Positions 1-7,166 of a DNA stretch of 13,814 nt are shown piece by piece (the first letter of the stretch is position 1; each line of letters starts with the position of its first letter). This DNA is from DASUBV01 sp035763085 (GTDB lineage: Bacteria > Actinomycetota > Actinomycetes > Streptosporangiales > Streptosporangiaceae), in assembly GCA_035763085.1 (NCBI GenBank), contig DASUBV010000235.1:1-13814 (forward strand). The letters run 5' to 3'. The notes below the pieces were generated by a model that did not search any database, was not told the DNA's origin, and saw only the letters and a list, made by a program, of their open reading frames with translations. The position numbers were made by a program, and so were the translations under genes.

Positions 1-40
1 TGAAGTACACCGCCGCCTCCGAGTATTTTGCACGAATGAT

Positions 41-57
41 ATAGTATAAACATATAC
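41..57 (+). promoter_or_regulatory. AT-rich control element upstream of the radical SAM operon
   Basis: This A+T island stands out in a very GC-rich setting and is the only promoter-like sequence before the first operon. It contains TATAGT and TATAAA hexamers and a small dyad, GTATA-AACA-TATAC (44-57). A TTGCAC that could serve as a -35 lies at 28-33. The 10-mer TATAAACATA (45-54) also occurs, on the opposite strand, at the centre of the palindrome at 8833-8868 before another hemerythrin gene. Calling it a promoter or operator is inference. Confidence 0.35.
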
Positions 58-104
58 ACGCGTGGGACTGATCTGGCCGGAGGCACGACAAGGGCGTCCG
101 TCCC

Positions 105-118
105 GGGACGAACGGCCC
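105..118. promoter_or_regulatory. Candidate DosR/DevR-like box
   Basis: GGGACGAACGGCCC fits the relaxed actinobacterial DosR/DevR pattern GGGAC-N4-G(T/G)CCC. It overlaps a GTCCCGGGAC palindrome (100-109). It lies about 65 bp before the small ORF and 138 bp before the radical SAM start. DosR-type regulators respond to hypoxia and NO, which would suit the downstream genes. The motif is short and such GC-rich strings occur by chance here, so this is tentative. Confidence 0.3.
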
Positions 119-182
119 TGATTTTCGCCCCGGCGGAACCGCGATGCTTGAGAAGTCCGCGCGTGAAGGAGAGAGGCCAGAC

Positions 183-251
183 GTGAGTGCTGTACAGGAA
201 TTCACCGGCTTGCTGATCTGGGCATCCGTCGACCGAGGCCGGCGGGCCTAG
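183..251 (+). CDS. Possible small upstream ORF (22 codons)
   Basis: A GTG start at 183 follows a near-ideal ribosome binding site, GAAGGAGAGAGG (165-176, spacing 6), and runs 22 codons to a TAG four bases before the radical SAM ATG. An in-frame ATG at 144 would extend it to 35 residues but lacks a comparable site. The downstream radical SAM ATG itself has no clear Shine-Dalgarno, so this ORF may exist to couple translation. It could also be a small substrate peptide for the radical SAM enzyme. It has hydrophobic LLIW in the middle, an RGRRA tail and no Cys. Its third-position GC is lower than in neighbouring genes. Unrecognised family; it may not encode a stable product. Confidence 0.35.
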   Translation: MSAVQEFTGLLIWASVDRGRRA

Positions 252-255
252 GCTC

Positions 256-1446
256 ATGCGAGCAGCGCCGATACGCAGTTACCGGCACGACGCCGGCGCG
301 CGGCCGTTCATCGTGATCTGGGAGATGACCCAGGCGTGCCCGCTGGCGTGCGCGCACTGCCGGGCCGAGGCCCGGCCGGACCGGCACCCCGGCGAGCTGA
401 GCACCGATGAGGCGCGGGACCTGATGGCGCAGGTCGCGGAGTTCGGCAGCCCGCCGCCGTTGTTCGTGCTCACTGGCGGTGACCCGTTCCAGCGGCCGGA
501 CCTGCTGGAGCTGGTCCGGCATGGTACCCGGCTCGGGCTGCCGGTCGCGGTGTCCCCGTCGGGCACGCCCACGCTGACCGCCGGGCGCCTCGCGGAACTG
601 CGGGACGCCGGGGCCCGGGCGATCTCGCTGAGCCTGGACGGCTCGACAGCGGAGGTCCATGACCGGTTCCGCGGCGTGCCCGGGGTGTTCGGCTGGACGC
701 TGGACGCCTGGCAGGCCGCACGGGAACTGGGCCTGAAGGTGCAGGTCAACACTTCCGTGACCGGCCACAACCGCACCGACCTCGCGGACATCGCCGCACT
801 GGTCCACCGCCTGGGCGCGGTGTCGTGGAGCGCGTTCCTGCTGGTGCCGACAGGGCGCGGCGCGCTGCTGCCCGCGCTGACCGCGCAGCAGGCCGAGGAC
901 GTGCTCAACTTCGTCTACGACGCCGGCGAGTTCGTCCCGGCGCGGACCACCGAGGCCCACCACTTCCGCCGCGTCGTCATCCAGCGCGAGATCCTCCGCG
1001 CTCACGGTGCCGACCATGTCGCCGTGCTCGGACTTGGCGAGGAGTACCTGCGGCTGCGGCAGCGGCTCGGCGACCTCGGGCTGGCGCGGCGGAAGGCCCG
1101 CCGGGCGCCGGCGAACGTGAACGCCGGGCAGGGGTTCGTGTTCGTCTCCCACCTGGGCACCGTCCATCCGAGCGGATTCCTCCCGCTGTCCGCCGGCAGC
1201 GTGCGCACCGGCCGGCTCGCCGCCATCTACCGGACATCGCCGCTGTTCACCGGGATGCGGGACCATGGCAAGCTGACTGGCCGGTGCGGCGGCTGCGAGT
1301 TCGCCCCCGTCTGCGGCGGGTCACGCTCCCGGGCCTTCGCCGTGGCCGGCGACCCGTACGCCGAGGATCCCTGGTGCTCCTACCAGCCCGGCACCTTCCC
1401 CTACCAAGACGACCTGCCCGCGGTGGGCCTGCGGCCGACCGCGTGA
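256..1446 (+). CDS. Radical SAM/SPASM domain protein (NirJ/AhbD/PqqE-like)
   Basis: A 396-residue radical SAM enzyme. The SAM-binding 4Fe-4S motif CxxxCxxC is at C28, C32 and C35, followed by LTGGDP, the equivalent of the GGE motif. The C-terminal SPASM-type cluster motif has C344, C347, C353 and C374. The opening (RPFIVIWEMTQACPLACAHC) and overall length match the TIGR04053-like group, related to heme d1/heme-pathway and peptide-modifying enzymes. The substrate cannot be told from sequence. The start is set by an in-frame TGA at 214 and no other start before ATG 256. It heads an operon with a hemerythrin-like and a CopD-like gene, so heme or cofactor maturation linked to nitrogen oxide metabolism is plausible but inferred. 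A heme d1 role looks less likely because the nitrite reductase here is the copper type. Confidence 0.92.
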   Translation: MRAAPIRSYRHDAGARPFIVIWEMTQACPLACAHCRAEARPDRHPGELSTDEARDLMAQVAEFGSPPPLFVLTGGDPFQRPDLLELVRHGTRLGLPVAVSPSGTPTLTAGRLAELRDAGARAISLSLDGSTAEVHDRFRGVPGVFGWTLDAWQAARELGLKVQVNTSVTGHNRTDLADIAALVHRLGAVSWSAFLLVPTGRGALLPALTAQQAEDVLNFVYDAGEFVPARTTEAHHFRRVVIQREILRAHGADHVAVLGLGEEYLRLRQRLGDLGLARRKARRAPANVNAGQGFVFVSHLGTVHPSGFLPLSAGSVRTGRLAAIYRTSPLFTGMRDHGKLTGRCGGCEFAPVCGGSRSRAFAVAGDPYAEDPWCSYQPGTFPYQDDLPAVGLRPTA

Positions 1447-1467
1447 TCACGACAACGAGAGGCTGAC

Positions 1468-1950
1468 ATGGGAACCGAGTCGCTGGCGGCTGCCCTCGAA
1501 CGAGAGCACCACGCAATCGATGAAGGGCTCGCGGCATTCACCGCCTCACCTGGGGACCCGCAGCCGCTGGCCCGCGCCATCCGGGCACTGCGCCGGCACA
1601 TCTACCTGGAGGAAGAGTTCCTGTTCCCGCTCCTGGGCGAGGCAGAGCCAGCACTGAGGGCCCCGGTCTTCGTCATGCTGCGCGAGCACGCCCAGATATG
1701 GGCCATGCTGGACACGCTGGAGTGCAGGCCCGGCGCTAACGCCGGCATCGACCCCGCCCTGTGCAGGCGGCTGGCCTCTCAGCTCCTGCACCACAACCTG
1801 AAGGAAGAGAAGGTCCTGTACCCGCGGGCCGACGACGTGCTGTCTCCAGCCGCGGCCGGCCGGCTGCGGGCATTCCTCGGCTCCGGAGAGCTCCCCGAGG
1901 GATGGGTGTGCGTGAAGGCGCGGCCTGTGACGGGCAATGCTGACCGTTAG
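1468..1950 (+). CDS. Hemerythrin-like domain protein
   Basis: A 160-residue cytosolic four-helix protein with the HHE-type pattern: H14/H15, H44 followed by E48-E50 and FLFP, H74, then H108/H109 with E113/E114 and VLYP. These would hold a non-heme di-iron centre. Such proteins bind O2 or NO, or act in Fe-S repair like RIC/YtfE; the exact role cannot be read from sequence. It starts at ATG 1468 behind GAGAGG, 21 bp after the radical SAM gene, and its last 14 bases overlap the CopD-like gene. Expression is therefore probably coupled across the three genes. Confidence 0.9.
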   Translation: MGTESLAAALEREHHAIDEGLAAFTASPGDPQPLARAIRALRRHIYLEEEFLFPLLGEAEPALRAPVFVMLREHAQIWAMLDTLECRPGANAGIDPALCRRLASQLLHHNLKEEKVLYPRADDVLSPAAAGRLRAFLGSGELPEGWVCVKARPVTGNADR

Positions 1951-2338
1951 CTGGGACACGATCCGGCTGTTCCTGCACGTGCTCGCGGCGACCGTCTGGG
2001 TGGGCGGACAGCTCACGCTGGCCGCGCTGGTCCCGGCGCTGCGCCGCCTCGGCGCGCAGATCCCCCGGGCAGCCGCCAGCAGGTTCAACCAGGTCGCCTG
2101 GCCCGCCTTCGCCGTCCTCATCGTCACCGGCGTCTGGAACGTGATCGCCGTCCGGTCCCAGGTCACCGGAAGCTACGAAACCACGCTCGTCGTCAAGCTC
2201 ATCGTGGTCGCGGTCTCCGGGGTCACCGCGGCACTGCACGCCCGTGCCCGCAGCACCGCAGGGCTTGCGCTGTTCGGCACGCTGACCGGCCTCAGCGCCC
2301 TGGCCGCGCTATTCCTCGGCATCCTGCTAGCCGGATGA
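1937..2338 (+). CDS. CopD-like four-helix membrane protein
   Basis: A 133-residue, almost wholly hydrophobic protein with about four membrane segments. The motifs LHVLAATVWVGGQ near the N-terminus and FNQVAWPAFAVLIVTGVWNV in the second segment are typical of the CopD/DUF2269-like domain linked to copper transport or to heme-associated membrane proteins. A His in the first helix is the most likely metal or heme ligand. It overlaps the hemerythrin gene by 14 bp and has no clear ribosome binding site of its own, which suggests translational coupling. A copper role would suit a copper nitrite reductase nearby, but this is inference. Confidence 0.83.
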   Translation: MLTVSWDTIRLFLHVLAATVWVGGQLTLAALVPALRRLGAQIPRAAASRFNQVAWPAFAVLIVTGVWNVIAVRSQVTGSYETTLVVKLIVVAVSGVTAALHARARSTAGLALFGTLTGLSALAALFLGILLAG

Positions 2339-2720
2339 GGCCCCAGCCGGAACTGCCGCCCTGCACCCTGGTCCCGTCTGGATGACGGCCGCGGCCGCAG
2401 CGCGGGGCCGGGGCGGAGAGGCGTGCCGGCACAGCGGGCGCTGGAGTCTTGCGTTGTCATGGCAGCCGGGCGGTCCACTCGCTGCCGGCGAACCTGGTCC
2501 GGGCCGGGCCGTGATGACGCCGGCATCCGCGACGGCGGGAATCCCGGTCAGTGCGGCGCTGAGCCGGCCGGGGTGCCGCGCTCGGGGAAGAAGTCCCCGC
2601 TGACCCCGGACCCTGGGCAGCCGCCCGCCGGCCCCCGCGACGTCGGCCGCGACGAGCTTGCCGCCGGGCGGCTCGTACTCACCGTGCTCGGTGCCGCCTC
2701 ACCTGATCAGGCCCCTGCGG
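2339..2720. other. Convergent intergenic region (382 bp)
   Basis: This region lies between two converging transcription units. No intact gene was found on either strand; the open frames present have no motif or plausible ribosome binding site. It holds the gene remnant described separately at 2504-2689. No strong terminator hairpin was recognised. Confidence 0.6.
2504..2689 (-). pseudogene. Frameshifted remnant of a lipoate-ligase C-terminal-domain-like small protein
   Basis: Read on the minus strand from 2689, one frame gives EHGEYEPPGGKLVAADV followed by a Gly-rich stretch and PRVRG. The frame must then shift at about 2605 to read VSGDFFPE (2604-2581). It shifts back between 2581 and 2566 to read RLSAALTGIPAVADA. 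Joined up, this follows the pattern EY(K/E)xPGGKLV...SGDFF...L..AL.G.P that I associate with the accessory/C-terminal domain of LplA-type lipoate-protein ligases. The residue where Met would be expected is GAG, no in-frame start follows the upstream TGA, and two frameshifts are needed. A decayed gene is therefore more likely than a working one. The family assignment is from memory of the motif, not a search. Confidence 0.5.
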
Positions 2721-3968
2721 CTAGGCGACGGCACGGCCGATCCGCACCCGCCATACGCTGGGGCCGTCCTGCTGGTAGTCCCAGGTGTACTCGCCCGCGT
2801 ACTGTGCCTCGAACTGGTAGCGCAGCGGCTTGGGGTCGTGGTCGTTGACCAGCACGAAGCCCGCGCCCGGGCGGAGCGCCCGGTAGGCGGCGAAGATCAG
2901 GCCGTGCCGCTGCGCGTGGCTGACCGGCCGCACGTCCAGGTCCGGTTCGTCCGCGTCGCCGTCCGGGCCGGCCTCGCGCAGGGCCGTCTTGCCGGGTGCG
3001 GCTGCAGCCGGGCGGCCGATCCGCACCCGCCACACGTCCGGCCCGCTTTCCAGGGCGTCCCAGGTGAACTGGCCTGCGTGCTCGGCCTCGAACTGATAGC
3101 GCAGCGGCTTGGGGTCGTGGTCGTTGACCAGCACGAAGCCCGTGCCGGGAAGCAGGGCGGTGTAGGCGTCGAAGATCGTCGCGTGGCGCCGCGCCGGCGG
3201 CAGGTCGCGGACGTCGAGGTCGGGGCCGGCCAGCACGGGAGCGGCGATTGCCTCCGGCTCGCCGCCGTGCGCCGTCGTGGCCGGGGCCTCGCCAGTCCTG
3301 CGGGTGAGGCCGTGCAGCGCGGCGGTCACCTTGGCTGCAAGGTCCGGCCGGGTCTCGTGCAGCGTCGCCCACGCCGACGCGGCGATCCGGCAGGCCCGGT
3401 CCGCCTCCCCCGCGCGTGCCAGCGCGGCCGCTGCCTGCAGCAGCAGGGACACCACGGCTGCCTGGGGATCCTCCGCCTGGTGCGCGGCGTCCGGCGCGGG
3501 TGCCTCGTCATGCCCGGCGCTGTCGTGCATCTGGCCGAGCAGTGCGGCCAGGTCCACGGAGTGGTCGGCGAGCAGCGCCGGCAGCAGCAGGTCGTTCTCC
3601 TTGGCGGCGTGCGCCGCGAACAGCGCGGCGATCTGCTGCGCCTGGTCGGCCGCTGCCGCGCCGTCGGTCAGGGCGGCGAGCCGTTCCCCGGCCGCCGTCA
3701 GGGTGCGGTGCTCGGCGGTCATCTCGCCGACCACGTCGGCGAGGCCGGCCTGCGCCGCGGCCGGGTAGATCGTCGTCTCCTCGGCTGCCGCGTGCGGCAG
3801 TATTTCTTCGGCCAGGTAGGCGATGAGGCCGGCCACCGCGGCCCCGTGCGGCCGCCCGGCCGCCGCGGCGCCGGACACGGCGTCGGCCCGCCCGGCGAGT
3901 TGCTCGGCAAGCCTCTTGTGATGCTCCAGCATCGCCTCGTATGCCTCGGTCGCGGTGATCGTCGTCAT
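2721..3968 (-). CDS. Hemerythrin-tandem DUF2249 fusion protein
   Basis: 415 residues. Residues 1-135 form a hemerythrin-like domain with H16/H17, H59-x3-E63 (then TIYP), H87 and H120-x3-E124 (then LLLP). A helical, His-containing linker follows (about 136-245). Two DUF2249 domains sit at about 250-319 and 343-412, each with DLDVR, GFVLVNDHDPKPLRYQFE and a closing WRVRIGR. DUF2249 often accompanies hemerythrin and denitrification genes but its chemistry is not settled. The two copies share a 46-bp identical DNA run, so the duplication is recent or kept by conversion. ATG 3968 was chosen over an upstream start at 4049 because AGAAGGAGAC lies just before it. The gene follows nirK on the same strand but has its own AT-rich promoter-like region. 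Confidence 0.92.
   Translation of the reverse strand: MTTITATEAYEAMLEHHKRLAEQLAGRADAVSGAAAAGRPHGAAVAGLIAYLAEEILPHAAAEETTIYPAAAQAGLADVVGEMTAEHRTLTAAGERLAALTDGAAAADQAQQIAALFAAHAAKENDLLLPALLADHSVDLAALLGQMHDSAGHDEAPAPDAAHQAEDPQAAVVSLLLQAAAALARAGEADRACRIAASAWATLHETRPDLAAKVTAALHGLTRRTGEAPATTAHGGEPEAIAAPVLAGPDLDVRDLPPARRHATIFDAYTALLPGTGFVLVNDHDPKPLRYQFEAEHAGQFTWDALESGPDVWRVRIGRPAAAAPGKTALREAGPDGDADEPDLDVRPVSHAQRHGLIFAAYRALRPGAGFVLVNDHDPKPLRYQFEAQYAGEYTWDYQQDGPSVWRVRIGRAVA
2818..2863 (-). repeat. Intragenic direct repeat, copy 1 (46 bp)
   Basis: This segment of the second DUF2249 domain is identical base for base to 3097-3142 in the first. It encodes the invariant GFVLVNDHDPKPLRY core. Flanking sequence differs at many sites. 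Confidence 0.95.
3097..3142 (-). repeat. Intragenic direct repeat, copy 2 (46 bp)
   Basis: The partner of 2818-2863, lying in the first DUF2249 domain of the same gene. The 279-bp offset equals 93 codons, so recombination between the copies would delete exactly one domain in frame. Confidence 0.95.
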
Positions 3969-4021
3969 GCTTCCGTCTCCTTCTGCTGGCCGCCCGCTGG
4001 CAACCGTGAATTTACAGTCAT

Positions 4022-4050
4022 AATTGTTTTTATCAAATCGATTGTGCAAA
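4022..4050 (-). promoter_or_regulatory. AT-rich promoter region of the hemerythrin-DUF2249 gene
   Basis: The 117-bp gap after nirK contains a sharp A+T island (about 4010-4056). On the minus strand, TTGCAC (4050-4045), an 18-bp spacer and AATTAT make a plausible -35/-10 pair. The island is flanked by inverted hexamers TTGTTT (4024-4029) and AAACAA (4048-4053). It suggests that the gene can be transcribed independently of nirK. TTGATAAAA resembles half of an FNR/NnrR-type site, but the second half does not fit. Confidence 0.4.
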
Positions 4051-4085
4051 CAACAGGGGGACCGGCGGATGTGAGCGAGGGAACA

Positions 4086-6944
4086 TCACCGGCCGGGGAC
4101 GCCGGCGTCGATGTACCCGGCTGCCCCGGCGGCGGCGCGGTTGAGGTGGTGGTCGAGCAGCGCGTACCGCCCGGCCGCGGGGACGGTGAACTCCGCGAAA
4201 CCGCCCTCGCCGGGCATCAGGCCGATCGTCTGGGCCGCGCCGTCGGCCGGGTTTCCGGGCTGCAGCAGGTACGCGCCGTTGTTGAAGACCGTGGTGAACT
4301 GCGCGCCCACGACGTGGAACGAGCTGTCGTGGGAGGGGCCGGCGTCGAGTACCCAGAGGCGGACCCGCTGCCCGGCGGTGACGTGCAGCGGGGCGTACCG
4401 GTACTGGTCGTAGTAGGAGTTGAACACCGCACCGTCCGGCTGCCCGCGCAGCATCTTCGCGTAGTCGCCGGACTGCCGCTGCGGCCCGAGGTAGAGCTCG
4501 GACTGGACGATCAGGAACTCCCGCGACACCGCGGGCAGGTGCGGCGGGTCTATGATGACCGCGCCGAACATGCCGTTCGTGAGGTGCTGAAGCACCGGCG
4601 GGGTTCCGCAGTGGTACAGGTAGATGCCCGCATACCTGGCCTTGAATTCATAGGTCACCGAACGGCCGGGGGCGACTTCGGTCATCGCCTGCATCGGCTG
4701 CCCGGCGGCGTGGAAGTCGATCGAGTGGCTCATGCCCGTGCGGTTGACCAGCGTCACGACGAACGTGTCGCCGACGTGCCCGCGCAGCACGGGTCCTGGC
4801 ACCTGCCCGTTGAACGTCCACATGTCCTGGGTGACGCCGGGCGCGACCTGCATCTCCCTGTCCTCCGCGGCAAGCGTGACGTGGTGCACGGTCCCGGACG
4901 GCGCCGGGGCGAGCACGGGGCTGACCGCATGCCAGCCCGGCGGCGGCGCGGCGCCGGGGTCGATGACCGCGTCGGGGGCAGCCGATCCGGCGGGTTTCGC
5001 CGGGGGGACCGCATCCGGTGCTGCCGCTGAGGTGCCCAGTGCCGTGCCGGTCACCTTGACGGTGAGGATCATGCCGGCTGCCTTGTGGCCAGGAACGGTG
5101 CACCATACCTGGCCGGTCTGGCCGAAGACCCCGTAGCTGACCGTCCTGGACTGCCCGCGCGAGAGCATGCCGGTTCCCGTGCTGCCGCCTTCCAGCTGCA
5201 GGTCGTGGCTCATCACCCCGTGGTTGACCACGTGCAGGACCACCGTGGTCCCGTACGGGACCGACACCGACGACGGCCGCACGAACATGTCGCCGAGTTC
5301 GACGCTGAAGGTACGGACCTGGCCGTTGGCGGCGACCGCCGCCGCAGGCGCCGGTGCCTGGCCTGCCCGCCCTGGCCACAATGCGGCGGCGGCCATGAGC
5401 ACGGCCACCGCAGCGACCGCGATGGCGGCCGCCGACAGCGTGACGCTGCCGTGCGCGCCGCCCAGCGCCGGGCCGGCGGCCCGCTCCGCGGACGGCGGCG
5501 GCGCCGCTGCCCCGGCGGCCGGCCGCTCGCCCTGCTGTCCCGAGGGGGCGGCCTCCCGGGTCCGCCCGCGGCCCTTCCCTGCTGGGGCTGGGGGCCGGGG
5601 AGCCTTGCGCGTCAGCAGGGCAGGCGGGATCGACAGGTTCGCCGCCATCGCGAGCCCCGCCGCGGCGAGCAGCCCGCCGCCGGCCGCGAGCGCGGCGGGC
5701 CACGTGGCCGCGAACCCGGCGCACACCGCGGTGATGCCCGCGGTGACCAGGGCGTAGCTGCCCGCGGCGATGCGGTGGTCGTAGAGGTCGCCGAAGCCAA
5801 GCGGCCGTCCCGAGGGGCCGGCGGCGAGGCCCCGGCCGCGCAGCACCGACCACAAGATGAACGGCACGACCTTGTGCACGTGGCCGGCCAGGGCCTCAAG
5901 CAGCCAGCCGGCGAACGCGGCCACCGCCGCGGCGGCCAGCGCCATGCCCGCATGGTGGTCGCCTGGCATGACCAGGGCCGCGGCGAGCGCCAGCCCGGCC
6001 CCGGCGATCAGGAAGCCCGCCGCGGTGGCGACGAACGCCAGGTGCAGCCCGCCCTTGCGGCGCCGGTGCCTGACATGCGCGGCGAGCGACGCCAGGTGCG
6101 CCGCCAGCCCGGCGGCGAGGATTACAGCACCGGCCCAGGCCAGCGGCTTCACGCTGGCCAGCAGCCCGGGCGACAGCAGCGTCACCCCGGCGGGGATCAG
6201 CCACACCGCGAGCCGCCCGGCCCGGTGCCGGCCGGGGACGTGCGCGAGGAAGAACATGGGCCAGAGCTTCTCCGCCACCGCGACGTAGGTGAGCCCGAGC
6301 CAGGCGAACAGTCCGATGACCGCGTGCGCGAGCACGACATGGCCGGACAGGTCGAACCAGTTCCCGTGCCGGTCGGCCACGTAACTGACGCCGAAGCACG
6401 CCGTCGCCACGAACCCGGCCAGCGCGAACCGCAGCCCGGTGACCGTGTGGCCCTTGCCACGCGCGGACAGCGGGGCCGTCAGGTTCACCGTAAGCAGGGT
6501 GACCGCGACCGCGGCCAGGCCGCCGCCGGCCTCCACCATGCCCTCCCGCTGCGCGGCGATCCCGGAGGGAATCAGCCAGGCCCCGCCGAGCCAGGCCGCG
6601 AACGTGGCCCAGGCCAGGGGGACCGAGCGCAGCGGGCGCTGCGTCACCACGGGCGTGAACTGATGCAGCGCGCCCGCCACCCCCATCGACAGGGTCGCCA
6701 GCATCCCGAAGTGGGCCGCCGCGACCACCGGGTCTGCGGTCGGGTCGGCCGTCGCGATCCCGCGCGCCCAGATCAGGGCGATACCGCAGGCCACCAGGCC
6801 GAAGGCGGCGGCCGTCAGGAAGCTCAGCGGCACCGACGGCGGCGGTACCACGGCCGGCACTCCGGGCGGGCGGCCCGGCCAGGCCCCGGGCGCGGGCCGC
6901 GGCGGCACGGGCGGCCTTGCGGGTGTCTGCGGCGGAGCTGTCAT
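4086..6944 (-). CDS. nirK: Membrane-fused copper nitrite reductase (NirK)
   Basis: 952 residues that should reduce nitrite to NO outside the membrane. A Pro-rich N-terminus leads to about 12 membrane helices (about 38-450) with conserved-looking His in LHQFTPVV, LAHAVIGLF and AGHVHKVVPFILW. A charged, Ala/Pro-rich linker and one more membrane segment follow. Next is a cupredoxin domain with type 1 copper ligands H580, C615, H620 and M625. The C-terminal two-domain NirK has type 1 ligands H740, C779, H787 and M792, type 2 ligands H745, H778 and H932, catalytic D743, and H877 at the catalytic His255 position. The spacing HCGTPPVLQHLTNGM resembles AniA-type enzymes. ATG 6944 was preferred over 6989 because GGGAGGG precedes it. 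The membrane part may receive electrons or bind heme, but that is inference. It is divergent from the DUF2249 operon. Confidence 0.93.
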   Translation of the reverse strand: MTAPPQTPARPPVPPRPAPGAWPGRPPGVPAVVPPPSVPLSFLTAAAFGLVACGIALIWARGIATADPTADPVVAAAHFGMLATLSMGVAGALHQFTPVVTQRPLRSVPLAWATFAAWLGGAWLIPSGIAAQREGMVEAGGGLAAVAVTLLTVNLTAPLSARGKGHTVTGLRFALAGFVATACFGVSYVADRHGNWFDLSGHVVLAHAVIGLFAWLGLTYVAVAEKLWPMFFLAHVPGRHRAGRLAVWLIPAGVTLLSPGLLASVKPLAWAGAVILAAGLAAHLASLAAHVRHRRRKGGLHLAFVATAAGFLIAGAGLALAAALVMPGDHHAGMALAAAAVAAFAGWLLEALAGHVHKVVPFILWSVLRGRGLAAGPSGRPLGFGDLYDHRIAAGSYALVTAGITAVCAGFAATWPAALAAGGGLLAAAGLAMAANLSIPPALLTRKAPRPPAPAGKGRGRTREAAPSGQQGERPAAGAAAPPPSAERAAGPALGGAHGSVTLSAAAIAVAAVAVLMAAAALWPGRAGQAPAPAAAVAANGQVRTFSVELGDMFVRPSSVSVPYGTTVVLHVVNHGVMSHDLQLEGGSTGTGMLSRGQSRTVSYGVFGQTGQVWCTVPGHKAAGMILTVKVTGTALGTSAAAPDAVPPAKPAGSAAPDAVIDPGAAPPPGWHAVSPVLAPAPSGTVHHVTLAAEDREMQVAPGVTQDMWTFNGQVPGPVLRGHVGDTFVVTLVNRTGMSHSIDFHAAGQPMQAMTEVAPGRSVTYEFKARYAGIYLYHCGTPPVLQHLTNGMFGAVIIDPPHLPAVSREFLIVQSELYLGPQRQSGDYAKMLRGQPDGAVFNSYYDQYRYAPLHVTAGQRVRLWVLDAGPSHDSSFHVVGAQFTTVFNNGAYLLQPGNPADGAAQTIGLMPGEGGFAEFTVPAAGRYALLDHHLNRAAAGAAGYIDAGVPGR

Positions 6945-6998
6945 CGTCCCTCCCGGCTGCAGCGGCGTACCGCCATCCGGCGGTCTCACGCAGAATAA

Positions 6999-7016
6999 AT
7001 CTAGCAGATCCTAGAA
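6999..7016. promoter_or_regulatory. Operator copy 1, before nirK
   Basis: ATCTAG-CAGATC-CTAGAA is an inverted repeat with 5-of-6 pairing arms around a 6-bp spacer. The same arrangement occurs at 7247 and 7922. It lies about 55 bp upstream of the nirK start and overlaps the most plausible -10 (TAGGAT on the minus strand). It sits in the only AT-rich part of the leader, as expected for repressor control of nirK. Confidence 0.6.
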
Positions 7017-7035
7017 TTACTAACCGGGCGGGCAA
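7008..7035 (-). promoter_or_regulatory. nirK: Candidate nirK promoter
   Basis: On the minus strand, TTGCCC (7035-7030), a 16-bp spacer and TAGGAT (7013-7008) form a plausible sigma-70-type promoter about 60 bp before the start codon. The -10 lies within operator copy 1. The hexamers match the consensus only in part. Confidence 0.3.
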
Positions 7036-7166
7036 CCGGGCGGCCCGCCCGCGTGCGGCCCGCCGGGATGCCGGCCCGTGCGCGGCTCTCCGCGCAGGTG
7101 CGTGGTTCCCGACGATGTTCGAGGCCGCGGTCAACGTGCTCGCCGCAGCACCGGGGATGGCGGGGC

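Noticed and set aside
202..1266. 354-codon open frame on the minus strand
   Set aside because: Antisense to the radical SAM gene; no motif and biased composition.
2382..2848. Plus-strand small ORFs in the convergent gap
   Set aside because: No ribosome binding site, no motif, and overlap with the end of a well-supported minus-strand gene. The minus-strand remnant explains the region better.
4022..4050. FNR/NnrR-type binding site (TTGAT-N4-ATCAA) before the hemerythrin-DUF2249 gene
   Set aside because: Only the first half-site fits. The second half is off by one base in spacing and mismatched.
2658..5030. 790-codon open frame on the plus strand
   Set aside because: It is antisense to the hemerythrin-DUF2249 and nirK genes, has no domain motifs, is Arg/Gly/Val-rich as expected of a shadow frame, and spans an intergenic region.
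5085..6998. 637-codon open frame on the plus strand
   Set aside because: Antisense shadow of nirK with low-complexity Arg/Gly/Pro composition. The minus-strand frame has clear copper-binding motifs.
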